From Syngnathus acus (Eukaryota; Chordata; Actinopteri; Syngnathiformes; Syngnathidae): a DNA stretch of 64,000 nucleotides. Within the stretch, counting starts at the first letter, position 1, and each line of letters begins with the position of its first letter. Below, piece after piece: positions 1 to 25,500 of this stretch. The position numbers and the translations under genes were made by a program. The notes beneath the pieces are model-generated. The model was not told the origin of the DNA, searched no databases, and saw only the letters and a list, made by a program, of their open reading frames with translations. The stretch is from the NCBI RefSeq assembly GCF_901709675.1, contig NC_051100.1, positions 124,001 to 188,000 on the forward strand. Direction: 5' to 3'.

Positions 1-1015
1 GCAGTCTTCCTTACCTCGAGGCCACCATCAGGGAGGTGTTGCGGATCCGCCCCGTTTCCCCTCTCCTCATCCCTCACGTTGCCCTCCAGGACACAAGGTA
101 CACTTCCGATGGGACAGGGGCTAGTTATTGTACAATCGTGCAAAATATGCATTCGTATTTAGGTCTCTGTTTGTAGCTGTTATATCTTCATTCCTGCATT
201 CGAGCAGCTGTAGCCAGAAACGTCTGATACAACATTTTGGTTTTCCAGCCTTGGAAATTTCAAAGTGCGAAAAGGGACCAGAGTTATCGTCAACCTGTGG
301 TCACTGCACTACGACGAGAAAGAATGGAAACACCCTGAACTTTTCGACCCAGGTGAGAAGCGACCGATAGTATGGTATACATCGTGGTCGTGAATGACAA
401 AAGTGGCGCCGGCAGTAGAGGAGAAACGGGTGGGACGATATCATCACATGCTAAGGCAAAAGAATTTCAACAACTGAAAGAACGGAGCTGCAGGTCCCCA
501 AATTCAAAAGCATTCAGTTTGGCTTTACCCACAGGCGCAAGTGGGCCGGCCGGTGCTTCGTTCCAAGCAAAAAGCGTGGCAGGATTTCTGCTTTCAGGAC
601 CTGGATTTGAAAAGCTAACATGATATGTATGCCACAAGGATGGATGATTCCAGTGGTGCTCTGGGTGTCCCAATCGCCAAACAGAATGAGAAAAGGACTT
701 TTTAATGTGGACACGGGGACGCAGTTCCATTTCATCTGGTTTCCCCCCACTGCAGGTCGCTTTTTGAACAGCGAAGGCACAGGTCTGAGCAAGCCGTCGT
801 CCAGCTACATGCCCTTCGGTGCCGGGGTCAGGGTGTGTCTCGGCGAGGCCTTAGCAAAGATGGAACTCTTTATCTTCCTGGCCTGGATTCTGCAGCGTTT
901 CACCTTTTCCAGCCCAGCCGGTCAACCTCCTCCCTCGCTGGAGGGCAAGTTTGGCGTGGTCCTTCAACCAGCCAAGTACAAGGTGACCGTCACACCCAGA
1001 TGGCGTGCTTTCTAG
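1..1015 (+). CDS. cyp17a1: Steroid 17-alpha-hydroxylase/17,20-lyase (CYP17 family), 3' exons only
   Basis: Partial gene cut by the left edge. CYP17 enzymes are ER-membrane haem monooxygenases that hydroxylate pregnenolone/progesterone at C17 and, for CYP17A1, cleave the C17-C20 bond in sex-steroid synthesis. Exons seen: 1-97 (contains [15 protein letters not shown], the K-helix ExxR motif), 249-352 ([21 protein letters not shown]) and 756-1015 (haem-binding loop [12 protein letters not shown] with the Cys ligand, ending at TAG 1013-1015). Introns 98-248 and 353-755 are GT-AG and all phases join cleanly. The C-terminal tail after the last beta strand is short. ATTAAA/AATAAA-like signals follow near 1184, 1235 and 1308. 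Cyp17a2, the teleost paralogue lacking lyase activity, is the main alternative; the neighbouring wbp1l, convergent as in mammals, favours cyp17a1. Confidence 0.88.
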
Positions 1016-1557
1016 CACATTTACCTTGAGTAACTTGACTTTGCTTTGAAAAGTAACTAAGTTAAGACGTGACTTTCAGCAGACGCCACACTTCCACCTC
1101 ACATCAAAATGACAACTGCTTTTGACAAGAGTTCATTGTTTCAGGGTTTTCTATAACTATCGATATTTCTACATATAAATATCATTAAAGAAAATCAACA
1201 GTCTTTGACTTGACTTCAGTTGTTTGTTTTTTATAATAAAGAGACATTCGTGATTTCCCGGAACAGAAATTGACTTTCTTTTCTCGAGTAAGTTGAAAGC
1301 CTGTGTTGTCAATAAAGAATTTTGTTTAAAAAAACGTGTTGACGTCCATTGGAGATAGGTTGGGGGGGAGAAATGAAAAAGATAAAGCCTTGAACTTAAT
1401 TTGGGGCTCATCAATGGTGGCAGTTGGCCGCTGACATTGGTTGAGTGGAACACAGCCACATCCCCAACTAAGAGAAGGAAGGCGTGCGTGCGTGCGTGCA
1501 GACGGACGTGACCACAGAAGATAGCAAACACCGTTCCTGATCCAGACAATCGGTCAA
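1016..1557. other. Short convergent intergenic region between cyp17a1 and ctu2
   Basis: This stretch of about 540 bp holds the 3' UTRs of two convergent genes. It is AT-rich and carries several ATTAAA/AATAAA-type signals for the + strand transcript. A short GCGT run lies at about 1483-1500. No coding exon is visible. Confidence 0.6.
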
Positions 1558-4500
1558 CTAATCCTCCAGCAGGAAATCTCGGATTTCCTCTCTCATACGA
1601 GACCTAAAGAACAAAAGAGTAGCAATCATTTGACCCGCGTATTGTTGTCAGATTTCCCTTGGCGGAAATACAAAGCGAGCGCTTACCTCCTTTGCCTCGT
1701 CTGAGCCTCTGACAAGATGTATTGAGGTAGACGATCCACCGAAGACTGAAAAGCAAGGGGAAAAAAACGCTGTTGCTGGCTGCCGTCGCCACATTCTACG
1801 TGCTAAGCCAAAGGCCTTCTTCACCCGACAATCTGCGTGTCTGTCAACTCACCATCTCTTTGACGGTCAACCGACAACTGTAACACAGCAGGCCTCTGAT
1901 ATCCGTTGCGTCTGGAACCCTGTGACTACAAGTCAAATGGCATCCTCACACCTTAGGTTAGGTTGGGCGCATGGGCCCATGTCAAGATTGTGGGAAATGT
2001 ACCTGGCGACGGAACAGCAGCCTCTCTCTTCCACAGACGGACGGCAAGGTTCTCCTTGGCGTGTCCATCCTGGAAGCAAGCCATTTCCATGCAAATACGT
2101 CGGACTCCGTTGCATAAAAGTTGAAATTGGACAGTACCTGCGTCAGCGACACATTTGGTCTGGGAGAGGCATTCAGAGATTCGAGTGGACTGGAAGGCCG
2201 AAGCATTTTCTACAAAAGGCCAAAGGCTAATTTAGGATTTGAAATAGATTGAAACGGTGTCATTGTCACCCGACTTCCAACTTGTACCTATGGTAGTATC
2301 CAGGGAACACGCGCAGAGCAAACATCTGGGGCCAGGGTCGGCAGAGGAGGAACTCTTACAAGTTGTTTGCAGCTTTTCACCGGTTCTTCACAAGGGAGCA
2401 ACATTTGCGAGTCAAACGCACATTTTGGGCTACTGATGTGAAGGATTGAACCAATGTCCTCCTAACCTGTATATCGTGCTGACTGTCGATGGGAAATCAA
2501 CTTGCAGTTTATTGACAAAGCTCTCAGTCAGACGCTGGATGCTGGCCTTCTCGCCACTCTGTTGAAAGATTGCACTTTTGACTTTTAGCATGTGAGACTT
2601 GAGTGAGTGCAGATTGATCGGGATTGATCTTGCCTTTGTGTGCAGGTTGGGTGTGAAAACTGAAGGGACACGGAAGATGTGGTTATAATAGGCTATTTCT
2701 TTGGCCGAGTAGTCCCTCATTGGCTTCAATGACATCACGTTGCCATAGCGAGAGTCTGAGAAACTCTGTTCAAACACACACACACACACACACGCAGCAA
2801 TTTGTTACACTTTCTTTTTCGGAAGAAAACAAATCAAGAAAAAACACTTACTGTATCTTGAGCAAGCTGTGCTCCTCTGCCCAAAGATATGCTACTTATA
2901 AGTTTGACCGCCAGTCGGGTGCAGTTGTCTCCAAACATCAATTTAGTGTAGCCTTCGCAACGAGCTGTGTGCACTAAAAGATGCTGTCTAAGAAAAACAC
3001 AGAAGAATGAGAGATAATAAGAGGGGGGGGGGGGGTTAGGGTTAGACATTTTTGTCAGACGTCCTCCACTTCAAATTAGATTTGGATGTTTGATGTCAAA
3101 AATGATGAATCCAAACGCTTACGGCTCAAAGAGAAATACCTCAACACGCCGAGTAGATCTTCTTTGGCCGTCAGCGTCTTGGGAGCGTCAATAAGCTGCT
3201 GCAGTAAGCGAGTTTGGTCGACGTAAGGGGAAGAAGGTTCACGCGGCGGCTCTGCTGTCAAACAGTTGTCGCTAGCATCGCCAATGACGTTATCCGCACA
3301 CGCTGTGTAGGAACTCGCTCGTTGCGCTGAGGAAGACCAGGGCCGCGGCTAGAACTGAACTGGGAAGCTCGAGAACCTACGAGCGGAGAAGCACACAAAT
3401 GACTTCCCGTGTATTTCAAAATCATTCATGAAAATACGATGCTAAGCCATCGTTGCTTCATTTTGGTACCATCAGCCCGAAACTATTTGCCCTCGTATTT
3501 CGCTCATCTGACTGAGTGATGAAAAGGCCACCTGTTCTAGAGGCGCCACGTGGAAGGGGAATCCCGTGGCTTGAAAAATATCTTGAAGCTTTGCCACCGT
3601 TTGCCGTCTCTCCTCCACAGAGCGATTGAAAACACCGCCGTCTGAAAGCAAACGCAATCCAGTCGGATTTTGGCAAGCGAGCGAAGAGGGACCGTCTTTG
3701 ATATGACGTACTTACCGTCAATGTAGACGATGCCTGGAATGAATCTCAACTTCTTGTGAGCATTTGGACTCAAAGCCTGGAAGTGGGGAGAGAAAGATGG
3801 CTTACATGTAAGTCAAATCATGACTTTTAGATCAGCATGACAAAAACAAAACAAGTAGCTAGGCCCGCAAAAGGTGGGAACAATAATTCAAAGTGATAGA
3901 CCTCTTGGACTTGTCTGAGCATTGAAGAAAGAAGAAGGGCCTCCAGATACCGCCAGCAGTACCTACGAGTAGAAAAGCCATGAGCAGAGGAGTCGCTGTG
4001 AACAGAAAGTACCGGCCACCGGCTTTGTGGGCACTGACTTGAATGTTAAATCAATTGTGCGCACTGGCTTGTGCGTAATGGACCTACGTACGTAGGTACG
4101 ACAATTGCGGCGCAAAGGGTGTGAGTGTTGCTTAGTCCAAAGCACCATACCTTTTCTCCAGGGGAAATCACTCTGTTTTTGCCCAGTATGGCCCTGAATT
4201 TATGACGGAAGTACTGTTCAAAACAGTCCCTAAAAAGAATGAATGAAATTGCAATAAGCGACTGGGGTGTGTAGAACATCAAAACAGGTGGTCAGTATGA
4301 ACTCAGTAGGCCTTCCCAAGAGTTGCGTGCGCCTCAACAGCAAAGGATTCGTTGGATTGCGCAACTTCTGAAACCAAATCTCAGCCAGCCAGCCGGCCAG
4401 CCAGCCAGCCAGCCGGCCAGCCGGCCGGCCAGCCTGCCAGCCTGCCGGCCAGCCAGCCAGCCTATCATCTTTTCCGTTTTCCAAGTGCTTTCAACCAATG

Positions 4501-5538
4501 TTTCTACTCAATGCATGAAAACGCTCAGTGGCATTGGAATTCAAGTCAAGTCAAAGTCTGCTTTATTGTCAACCTCTTCACATGCCAAGACACACAAAGA
4601 AATCGAAATGACGTTTCCACTATCCCACGGTGACAAGACATAGTACACGATATACATACAAGTAAACAACACAAAATAAAAACAAGAAGGCACAAACAAT
4701 GAATAATAAGAGTGATGAATAAATAATAAATAAACAAATAACACAATAAATAAGAGGAGCAAAACGGAGCAAGTGTGCACACAGCAGACATATCGCGCAA
4801 AAGTACCAAAATAATTGTGGCTGACTTTTTCAAAAAATGCACATACGTATGTTGCATAGTGTTACTAAGTAAATATTGGAATTCTTTGGCAAATGTCTGT
4901 CTAAGTGATGTGTGCATCTTACCTGCAGTATCGGTCCCCTGCTCTGATGGCCACCACGGCAATCGCCTCCTTGCATTTGACACATTTCTTCGACACGCTA
5001 GCAGCAGATCAAGCAATTAGCATGAGAAAGTTCAGATCAGATGAGGACATTGAGAAATGAAATGAAAGGATTGACCAGAGTCAAAAAATGCCTTGGATTA
5101 CGACTAATTTTGTTTCAATGAAAAACACAGGATGTTAGTTGCCCATCATTAACACAACTACCTCAATTCAAAAAATAAAAGGCGTCCGTTTGAACTAACC
5201 AAGCGATCTTGGTGGCATTCGGAAATGCTCTCCTTGTGCTAAATGATCTTACTTGTGGCCTTTTGGGACACTTTGCTACCTCAACTCAGCGACGCTAATT
5301 TGATTCTAGACGGGAAAAGCGAAGTATCTGTTTTAGAATCGCAACTAAAAAGAGGCCCAACAGCCTTACTAGCTTGATAAAAGCGATGCTTCATGACCTT
5401 CTTTCACTCATGTAGGCTTACCTGGCCCGTCCTCACATCCATGTAGAGAACCGTGTCATATTTGTACATGTGCAAGTACGAGATTGTGCGTAAAACTCGA
5501 GTTTCGTCATTTGTGCAATGAAGCTTTAAAAGGGTACC
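1558..5538 (-). CDS. ctu2: Cytoplasmic tRNA 2-thiolation protein 2 (Ncs2/Ctu2), frame-disrupted as sequenced
   Basis: CTU2 partners CTU1 and, with URM1 as sulfur carrier, 2-thiolates wobble U34 of tRNA Lys/Glu/Gln in the cytosol. Exons read on the minus strand, 5' to 3': ?-5538, 4997-4923 (CVKCKE...RAGDRYC, Cys motif), 4229-4151 (FRHKFRAILGKNRVISPGEK), 3962-3902 (PP-loop LLAVSGGPSSS), 3776-3716, 3641-3532, 3376-3140, 2987-2852 (GDNCTRLAVKL), 2765-2634 (PMRDYSAKEIAYYN), 2558-2468 (EKASIQRLTESF, FPSTVSTIYR), 2385-2288 (CLLCACSLD), 2209-2138, 2069-2003, 1919-1853 (LLCYSCRLTVKEM), 1745-1687 and 1603-1558 (REEIRDFLLED, stop). Exon 3962-3902 has one base too many inside the PP-loop, and exon 3376-3140 changes frame by one base. 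No ATG is visible in the first exon, where GAG stands where a start would be expected. The intron between 2634 and 2558 is 75 bp and begins GC. Either assembly errors or a decaying gene would explain the breaks. Confidence 0.87.
4381..4464. repeat. (CAGC/CGGC)n tetranucleotide array in ctu2 intron
   Basis: About 20 imperfect copies of CAGC with CGGC and CTGC interruptions. It produces spurious SQPA-type reading frames. It lies in the intron between the exons at 4997-4923 and 4229-4151. Confidence 0.85.
4546..4790 (-). mobile_element. Non-LTR retroelement 3' tail (fish LINE/SINE-type), antisense
   Basis: On the minus strand this reads as a retroposon end. Sequence with a 'CCCACGGTGACAAGA'-type core (given here in + orientation) leads to TTGACAATAAAGC and then a (TTGAC)-like tail. 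It sits inside a ctu2 intron in the orientation of the gene. I recognise the motif as widespread in teleosts but cannot name the family; L2/Rex-type is my guess. Confidence 0.55.
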
Positions 5539-6458
5539 TCGGAACCTCCTTCTGCTCCAAGTCATCATTATAGGCTTCAGCACCTGACACTCGGACCGAC
5601 AGAAGAAACACGAGCCAAAATCACACGGGTTGCTGTCTCCGAACGCCTGTTCGGTCCGAAGTTTTGCTAAGTTCCGTCTTCGTCTTCTTCGGCGCTCTCT
5701 CGCTGTTTAAGGGTGGTTGGCATAGTTCGGGGCACATTACCGCCCACTAGTGGTATGGAGCTCCGGTTAGGAATTTTCGCTGGGGTTCGTGTCATTGTTA
5801 ATTGAGTTTTGGAGGGGCGGAGCAAGTGCTACATAGCCCAAAGATACACCGCATATCAGCTACGTGGCAAAAACGAGGCACAGCACAGCATAAGAAGTCG
5901 AGTCAAGCTTGGAAGCCACGGCACTGTGATGCAGTTCTACCTAAAGGGGACACACAAGTGAAGCTGGCCAGGGTTTTCTTGGATTAGGAAAATGAAAAAG
6001 GTTGCATTTTTTATTGAACTGCTAATACATGTGATATCATTCTCAATCATGTGACACTCATTTATATGAAGATAAAATCCAATGACATTTTTAGGATCAG
6101 TTCTCGATTGGAAAATGAATTGAGTATGCTACTCTCACTCAAACACACACACACACACACAGGTAAGTAAATAATGATTTATTTTGAAACTACTGTATAA
6201 AATGTAATACATACGTAATGCATTTCCCTGAAACAAAATGAGCTCACGTGAGCACTCCCATTGAACTGTGATGCAATGGCTCGCGGCGAATTTAGAACCT
6301 GTGGCAAAGCACGTACGATGCCTGAAAAAGATCTCAGCATAGCTTTGCAATGCGAGCGTACCGACAAAAGGCTACAATCGATGACTCACCCTGAAAGTGT
6401 CAAAGACTTTTTGTAAAACAACTTCACATCCATCCCTACGGTATCCATACTTGATTGT
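5539..6458. other. Intergenic: ctu2 upstream region and wbp1l 3' UTR
   Basis: 5560-5780 is GC-moderate DNA upstream of the visible first ctu2 exon and probably contains its promoter. 6143-6160 is a short (CA)n run. The remainder lies beyond the wbp1l stop and probably holds its 3' UTR. No further exon is recognised. Confidence 0.5.
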
Positions 6459-8079
<1,621 letters not shown>

Positions 8080-9939
8080 CTACTCTTCAAACCATTGTAT
8101 TTACTTGTGGAGTGAAAATAGAAATGTTGTTAGGGTCTCAGAGATTTCATGTGCAAAAAGAGAGCGTCCGTCCATACTTGATGGATAGAAGTGATTCGAA
8201 TTTTCAATGGAATCTAATTTAGGTGCATTTTCAAAGTCTGAACTTAATCACTTTACGAATGCACATGATTGTTTTGGCTTAACACTGAAAACGCTGCTAC
8301 TCTCGTTTTGTTCAAACACATTAGAATTAGTATCCATCGATGTAACGTGAAAAATCACTTTCGTTCATCTCAAAAGGATTTGTACTGCGGTTTAATTCAC
8401 GGTCAATGAAAAGGTTCATCAATGAGAGAAGTTGCAGTTGTTCCTTGTTGGAATTGGACGCGGCCGACCGGGAACGTGCTACAGAGTATAACTGACAAGC
8501 TGTCGAATAAGCTCCACTGATATCCATACAAAGAATCAGTCATCAGGTTTGGAGTTGAAGAAGCAAACAGTATGACAAATGATATGTAATAGGAAACTCG
8601 CTGCTTCTTGGCTACCGGTCAAGGAAGGCTTCCATAAAGTTAAGGCTAACGTTAGCATTAAGCTTTCAATGTTACCTCCGCCACTGTGGCCTCGGTCGCT
8701 AAACTTTCTTGTCCAACGGTGTACTCAAACATCCCCATTGCTGTGGAGTTCTATGATCGGATCTCTCTTAATGGTCAAACTGCTGCTAAAATGTCACATT
8801 TTGGGCTGGCGGGGGGGGAACATCTGCGAAAGTGGCAGGCTGCGGCTGTGACCGTGGCTGCGGCTGCTTCTGCAGCTTCTGCTACTGCTGCTGCTGCTTC
8901 TGCTGCCCAAAACAAATCACGTCGTGCCAAACTTCAACAGTTGAGTTGCCTCATCTGTCTACGATTGGTCGAAGCAGGAAGAGTGTGCAACCATTGGTCG
9001 TTGATAGAAAAAATACAATAGGTTCCCTTGATGCTGACCTCACCAGTCACTAGGCAAGAGAGCACCCGTTTCTTTTTCAACACAACTAACTAAATGAGCT
9101 ACAGTACAGAGAATCAAGTACATTTAAGAAAGGAAGTGAATGGAGAAATAGCTTTAAAATACGGTCGCTTCGCTGCCTCGTGGCTATGGAGGAGCAAAAA
9201 CTGCCCAAGTAAAAAAAAGGTGAAATAAATATGAAGCAAATATTCCAATTCATTTTGCCTTTCATCACACTGTTGTCGCTCCTGAAGTGTGGTGCTTCTT
9301 CCGGGTTTTCAAAACCAAAATATTAGCATCCTTATTGACTTGGGTTATTGACTGCAATCAGTCTGTCGTTCTCAGTACCACCACCAGATGGAGCCAAATG
9401 ACTAGTGTAGTATATACTGACTGCATGAACCAACTGGAACGTTACTCCATTTGTGATCGACACTGTTTCATGTCATCATGACTGTGGTCCAAAAAATGTC
9501 AGCTAAATAGTGAGAACGTTCAAGGGAGTGCAACTCAGGTGTACTTGATAAAAGCTCACAGTTTCTGTTAAGGGCCAATCCTGAGCTATGATTTCGGGTT
9601 TTTGAAAGCAACCCATGTTGTAAATATAAGGTAACGCTGCGCTTGACCCTCTTTCTGCTTCCGTTTCACCCCCCCCCCCCCCCCGTCTTTTGAGGCTCTC
9701 GCTTCATGACTTGTCTTTTGAACTTTTCAGCCCAGTTGAAGGGAACAAAAGAAAACAAATCACATTGTCCTTTGAGGAATTTTTGTTTGTTTGCCGCTTT
9801 TCATGGCCTCTTTTTTTTTCCGCACCTCCTCATTCAGAATCCCAAGAAAGTCAATGGTTCCTTACATCCCAGTTTGACAAGTCAGGAGGATACATGCTAA
9901 TCCCCTTAATCTAGCCTTTCTCTCACACACTGCCACAGG

Positions 9940-10240
9940 GAGCGAGGGGGCGCAGAGAGTAATCCTGTCGGAGAAACAATAGGATTAAGGGCCCGACCCT
10001 GTGAGCGACAATCATGCGTCCGCTGACTGATCTGCAAAGCAGGAGCCCCGACCACTCTCTAGAATGTGACTTTAGTTTGGTTTGGCGGCTCTGACAAGGA
10101 TTGAGGTGAAGTAGGGGAGGGAGGGAGGGATGGTGGGGGGGTTTCCTTCTTTGAGGGGCTGTTGGAGGTCTGACAGGCATTTGGTCTCCTGAGCACCAGG
10201 GACCCAGGAATGACTGACAGGTGAAGTGGAAGCTAGGACT
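9940..10240. promoter_or_regulatory. Candidate conserved noncoding element (OTX/SOX-type sites)
   Basis: A non-repetitive block holding AGTAATCC at 9958-9965 and, about 20 bp later, GGATTA in inverted orientation, with AACAATAG between them. TAATCC is the K50-homeodomain (OTX/PITX) site and AACAAT the SOX site. This is inference from motif density only. Confidence 0.3.
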
Positions 10241-10515
10241 AGAGTTTATCCGTGGGGGTTGCGTGTGCACACTGTAAATAATACGGAAACTCTGAAACCA
10301 TCGTTTTGGCTCAGCTACTACATAGATTTGCATTCGATATAATATGGATGGTTAGGCACATTAAGACCTGCAGTACTGAATGAATTAAGGCCTGCCTGAC
10401 GGGCTTATGTCTCTTACTACTGTCTGCGCTTTTTAAAATGCTACCGTCCATTTTGCAAATTGCACAACAAACAGAAACAACACAAAACTTCAATCGTAAA
10501 GCCAGATTTCATTGG

Positions 10516-10678
10516 GCGATTTTGGCACGAGTTATTACATGAAGTTGTGTTATAGGAAACAATCACACCAATTTCGAGACGGACCGGTTACATATGAATG
10601 CGATTTTGGCACGAGTTATGACATGAAGTTGTGTTATATCACACCAATTTCGAGACGGACCGGTTACATCTGAATGCG
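10516..10678. repeat. Tandem duplication, two copies of about 80 bp
   Basis: Copy 1 (10516-10600) and copy 2 (10601-10678) share GCGATTTTGGCACGAGTTAT, CACACCAATTTCGAGACGG and ACCGGTTACAT. Copy 2 lacks 8-9 bp present in copy 1 (GGAAACAAT region). Recent local duplication, no coding content. Confidence 0.85.
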
Positions 10679-11941
10679 CTTTCTTTTTTTTTACTCTAGA
10701 AAATTACAAAAATACAATACGTCATTGGTTGCGAGAGAGCAAAATGAGTGAGACAAATTTGCTGACGTACGCATTGTTTTTGAACGATTTTTCAGATCAA
10801 GTTATGATGGATGACTTGAGTAGGTCAGCTAAAGCAACCGCATGTACTTTACCTCGAGACCACTAGATGGCCATATGACTACAGTACAGTATAAACAGGG
10901 ATTTGGCAGACTGGAACGAGTTTCTCTCAAGGTAAGTAGGGGGAAAAGCAGCTTGACAACTTCAAAAAAAAAAAAAAAGGTTCGAAATCTCCAACGGCCA
11001 AATACATCGAGTTGTCCCATCTCAAAGGAGCAGGCACTGGACTGTGTCTCTCTAGACGTGTGGCTCCAGACCTGCTCCATGTACGTTGCAGGGGATCACG
11101 AGTTTTAGTTGAGCCATTGATTTGATAGGAATCTCAAATGCCGAGCGATCCAATTGTCCACGCTATGTACAGTCGATTTGAATTTGGTGCAATTCAGAGA
11201 GCAGCAATTCAGTTGTACTTGACCTTTGGCCACCAAAGCCTGCAGCAGCCTTTGTAGTGTCAACCTCCAGGTGCACTATATATATATATATATCTGTGTG
11301 TGTGCGTGTAGAATCCCGCCAGGTCTGTGCAAATGCAAGCCGTCTCTCGTCGTACCTTTGCACAGCACCAAGTGGATTTGGGGGATCAAACATGCAAATC
11401 CCCCACGGTGTGTGATCTGAGGTGCTTGGGTCAAATGTACGTCCATGACTTTGTCAAGAGGATCGTGCGCCTTCACCTCTTCAAAGGCCTCTGATGCATT
11501 CACAAAGAAACGTTTGAGCTGTTTTCCTCACTCCCAAGCAGGCTGCGCCAGCCAGCGTTTGCATTTGACGGGCGTGTCGCGGTCCTTTGCCCCGGGGCTA
11601 ACGGATGAACCTTCTTCCAGCGGGCTGCAGCACGCACGCATGCATGCATGCCTGCCTCTTATGGGCAACAAATGACTTTTCGATTGTTCTGTCCGTTCAG
11701 AAACTTTCCATGTCGTATCCATCCGTACGTGCCGACGCTTCCCTCCGAGAGGGCGGGCGGGAGAAAGGAGCCGGCTGCCGAGTTTGAATCGCCACGTCGC
11801 CCCGGCCGTTTCATCCCCAAATTGCTTCCACTGTGACTGACGGGAAGAGAACAAAAGCGACCAAGTGTGCTAAAAAGGCAGTATAAAAGGCATGCAAAGC
11901 AAGAAGACATTGGAAGTTTAAAGTGGACGCTTTATTTGGTG

Positions 11942-24029
<12,088 letters not shown>

Positions 24030-24290
24030 GCTTCAAACGCACACGACGGAGTACACACAACTAACTGCACGCTGTAACACAACCGGCCATTTTGGTGAAA
24101 AGAATTATACGAGCGGTCGGTGATGAACGGGGAAAAAGACGGCGGCAGGCTAGCAGCCCATTCACTTCATGTAAAGTTCCCCGTGGTGTTTGGATGGCGA
24201 CGGCGTGACGTATGACGTATGTGCTGACGTGTGGCGTCATTTTGTATGCGATGCTTCTGTTAAATAAAGGTTGCCCACCCCACCAAAATA
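24030..24290 (-). promoter_or_regulatory. Probable fbxw4 promoter with CRE-type cluster
   Basis: Immediately upstream of the fbxw4 start. Three TGACGT motifs (24206-24211, 24213-24218, 24225-24230) and one CGTCA (24235-24239) lie within 34 bp, a CREB/ATF-type cluster. A CAAAATGGCCG motif (minus strand, about 24088-24098) resembles a YY1 site common in promoters. No TATA box seen. Confidence 0.5.
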
Positions 24291-24719
24291 TACACCGCGC
24301 CTACGATTTGAATTAAACTCATTCTTTTCCGTTCAGATAACGATCCATCCATTATAATGATATGCATCATGATAATTATGAACATGTTTTACATGGTGCT
24401 TGAAAGTATAACGGTTATTCTTTGGAAAACAATCTTCAAGTGTTTGTTTAAATCAGCATAGAAAATGACTCGGGATTCAAAAAAAACATCCGTTTCTGCT
24501 TTACCCAACGACGCCAAATGCATGTTGAAATAATTTTCACTCAGCAGCATCAAAAAATATTGATATTGCAAAATGCAGTTGAAAACAAAAGTTGGGGTAG
24601 CTTGATTGAAAAGGTCATTCCAAGAAGTACAAGTGTGGGACATTGACTGTACTGTATGTAAAAATCTAATCCTGTTAGTTCCATGTAACAGTTGAATGAA
24701 ATTAGAAAGCAACCAAGTG

Positions 24720-24759
<40 letters not shown>

Positions 24760-25319
24760 AGGGCTGTTAACTGCAAAGGTTGTGTCACGGTCAAATGACT
24801 ACCAAAAGTTGATTGACCTTCTGACATTCTGTGAGGCGCCTAACCGTTTAGCATCAGTAGCATCAATTTGTGCTCATTCACATCATGAGGCTCTTTCGAC
24901 CTTCCGTTACAATTGACATCCCGCCGGCTCTTTGATCGGCTGAACACACAATTAGAATATGCTGATCACTGTCTTTCACTTTTTTGGTTTTGCAGGGAAA
25001 TGTTGAAAGCTTGGCGCTCCAAAATGCCATTTTCCAAAGATGGGGGAGGAAAAAAAAAGAAAAAATCATTAATGGTTGGCTTTCCGGCTGAATTGTCATG
25101 GCTGAAAGGAAACGGGGGGGACCTTTGGGGTTTGGGGGTGTCTTCCCTTTGATCTTTTGAGGGCAAAGCGGGGGAGTTGCTTCGGAGCTGGCAAACACAT
25201 TTAGCCAGTAATTGTTCAGCTCAGACTCTTAGAAATGTATGGACAAACAAAAGTTTACAGCTCCAATTGGAAAAGTCAACAGATCTCACATCCATAAACA
25301 ATGAAACTATTGAGATGGA

Positions 25320-25500
25320 TCTCCACTTTGATCACTTGTTTGCCTTTCAATTATTCAGCCTGGTTGAAGCGCCGCCTTTTGTTAACCCTGCGCACATCAT
25401 GGGCCGGCCTGTCATTTCCAATCTGGAAACATCCCTTGCACATGGGAAGAGCCCTCAGAGAGTGGAATAAAGCCATCCATCACAATTAGCACAGGACTAA
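25320..25500. promoter_or_regulatory. Candidate enhancer block between fbxw4 and fgf8
   Basis: Unique sequence with TTTGATCACTTG, TTTCAATTATTCAGCC, CTTTTGTTAACCC, CTGTCATTTCC and CACAATTAGCACAGGACTAATTCC (an inverted homeodomain-type pair). Position between the two genes suits an fgf8 element. Inference only. Confidence 0.3.

Noticed and set aside
8327-8527. Minus-strand 66-codon frame as a candidate wbp1l first exon
   Set aside because: No signal peptide and no donor in the right phase to join exon 7983-7881.
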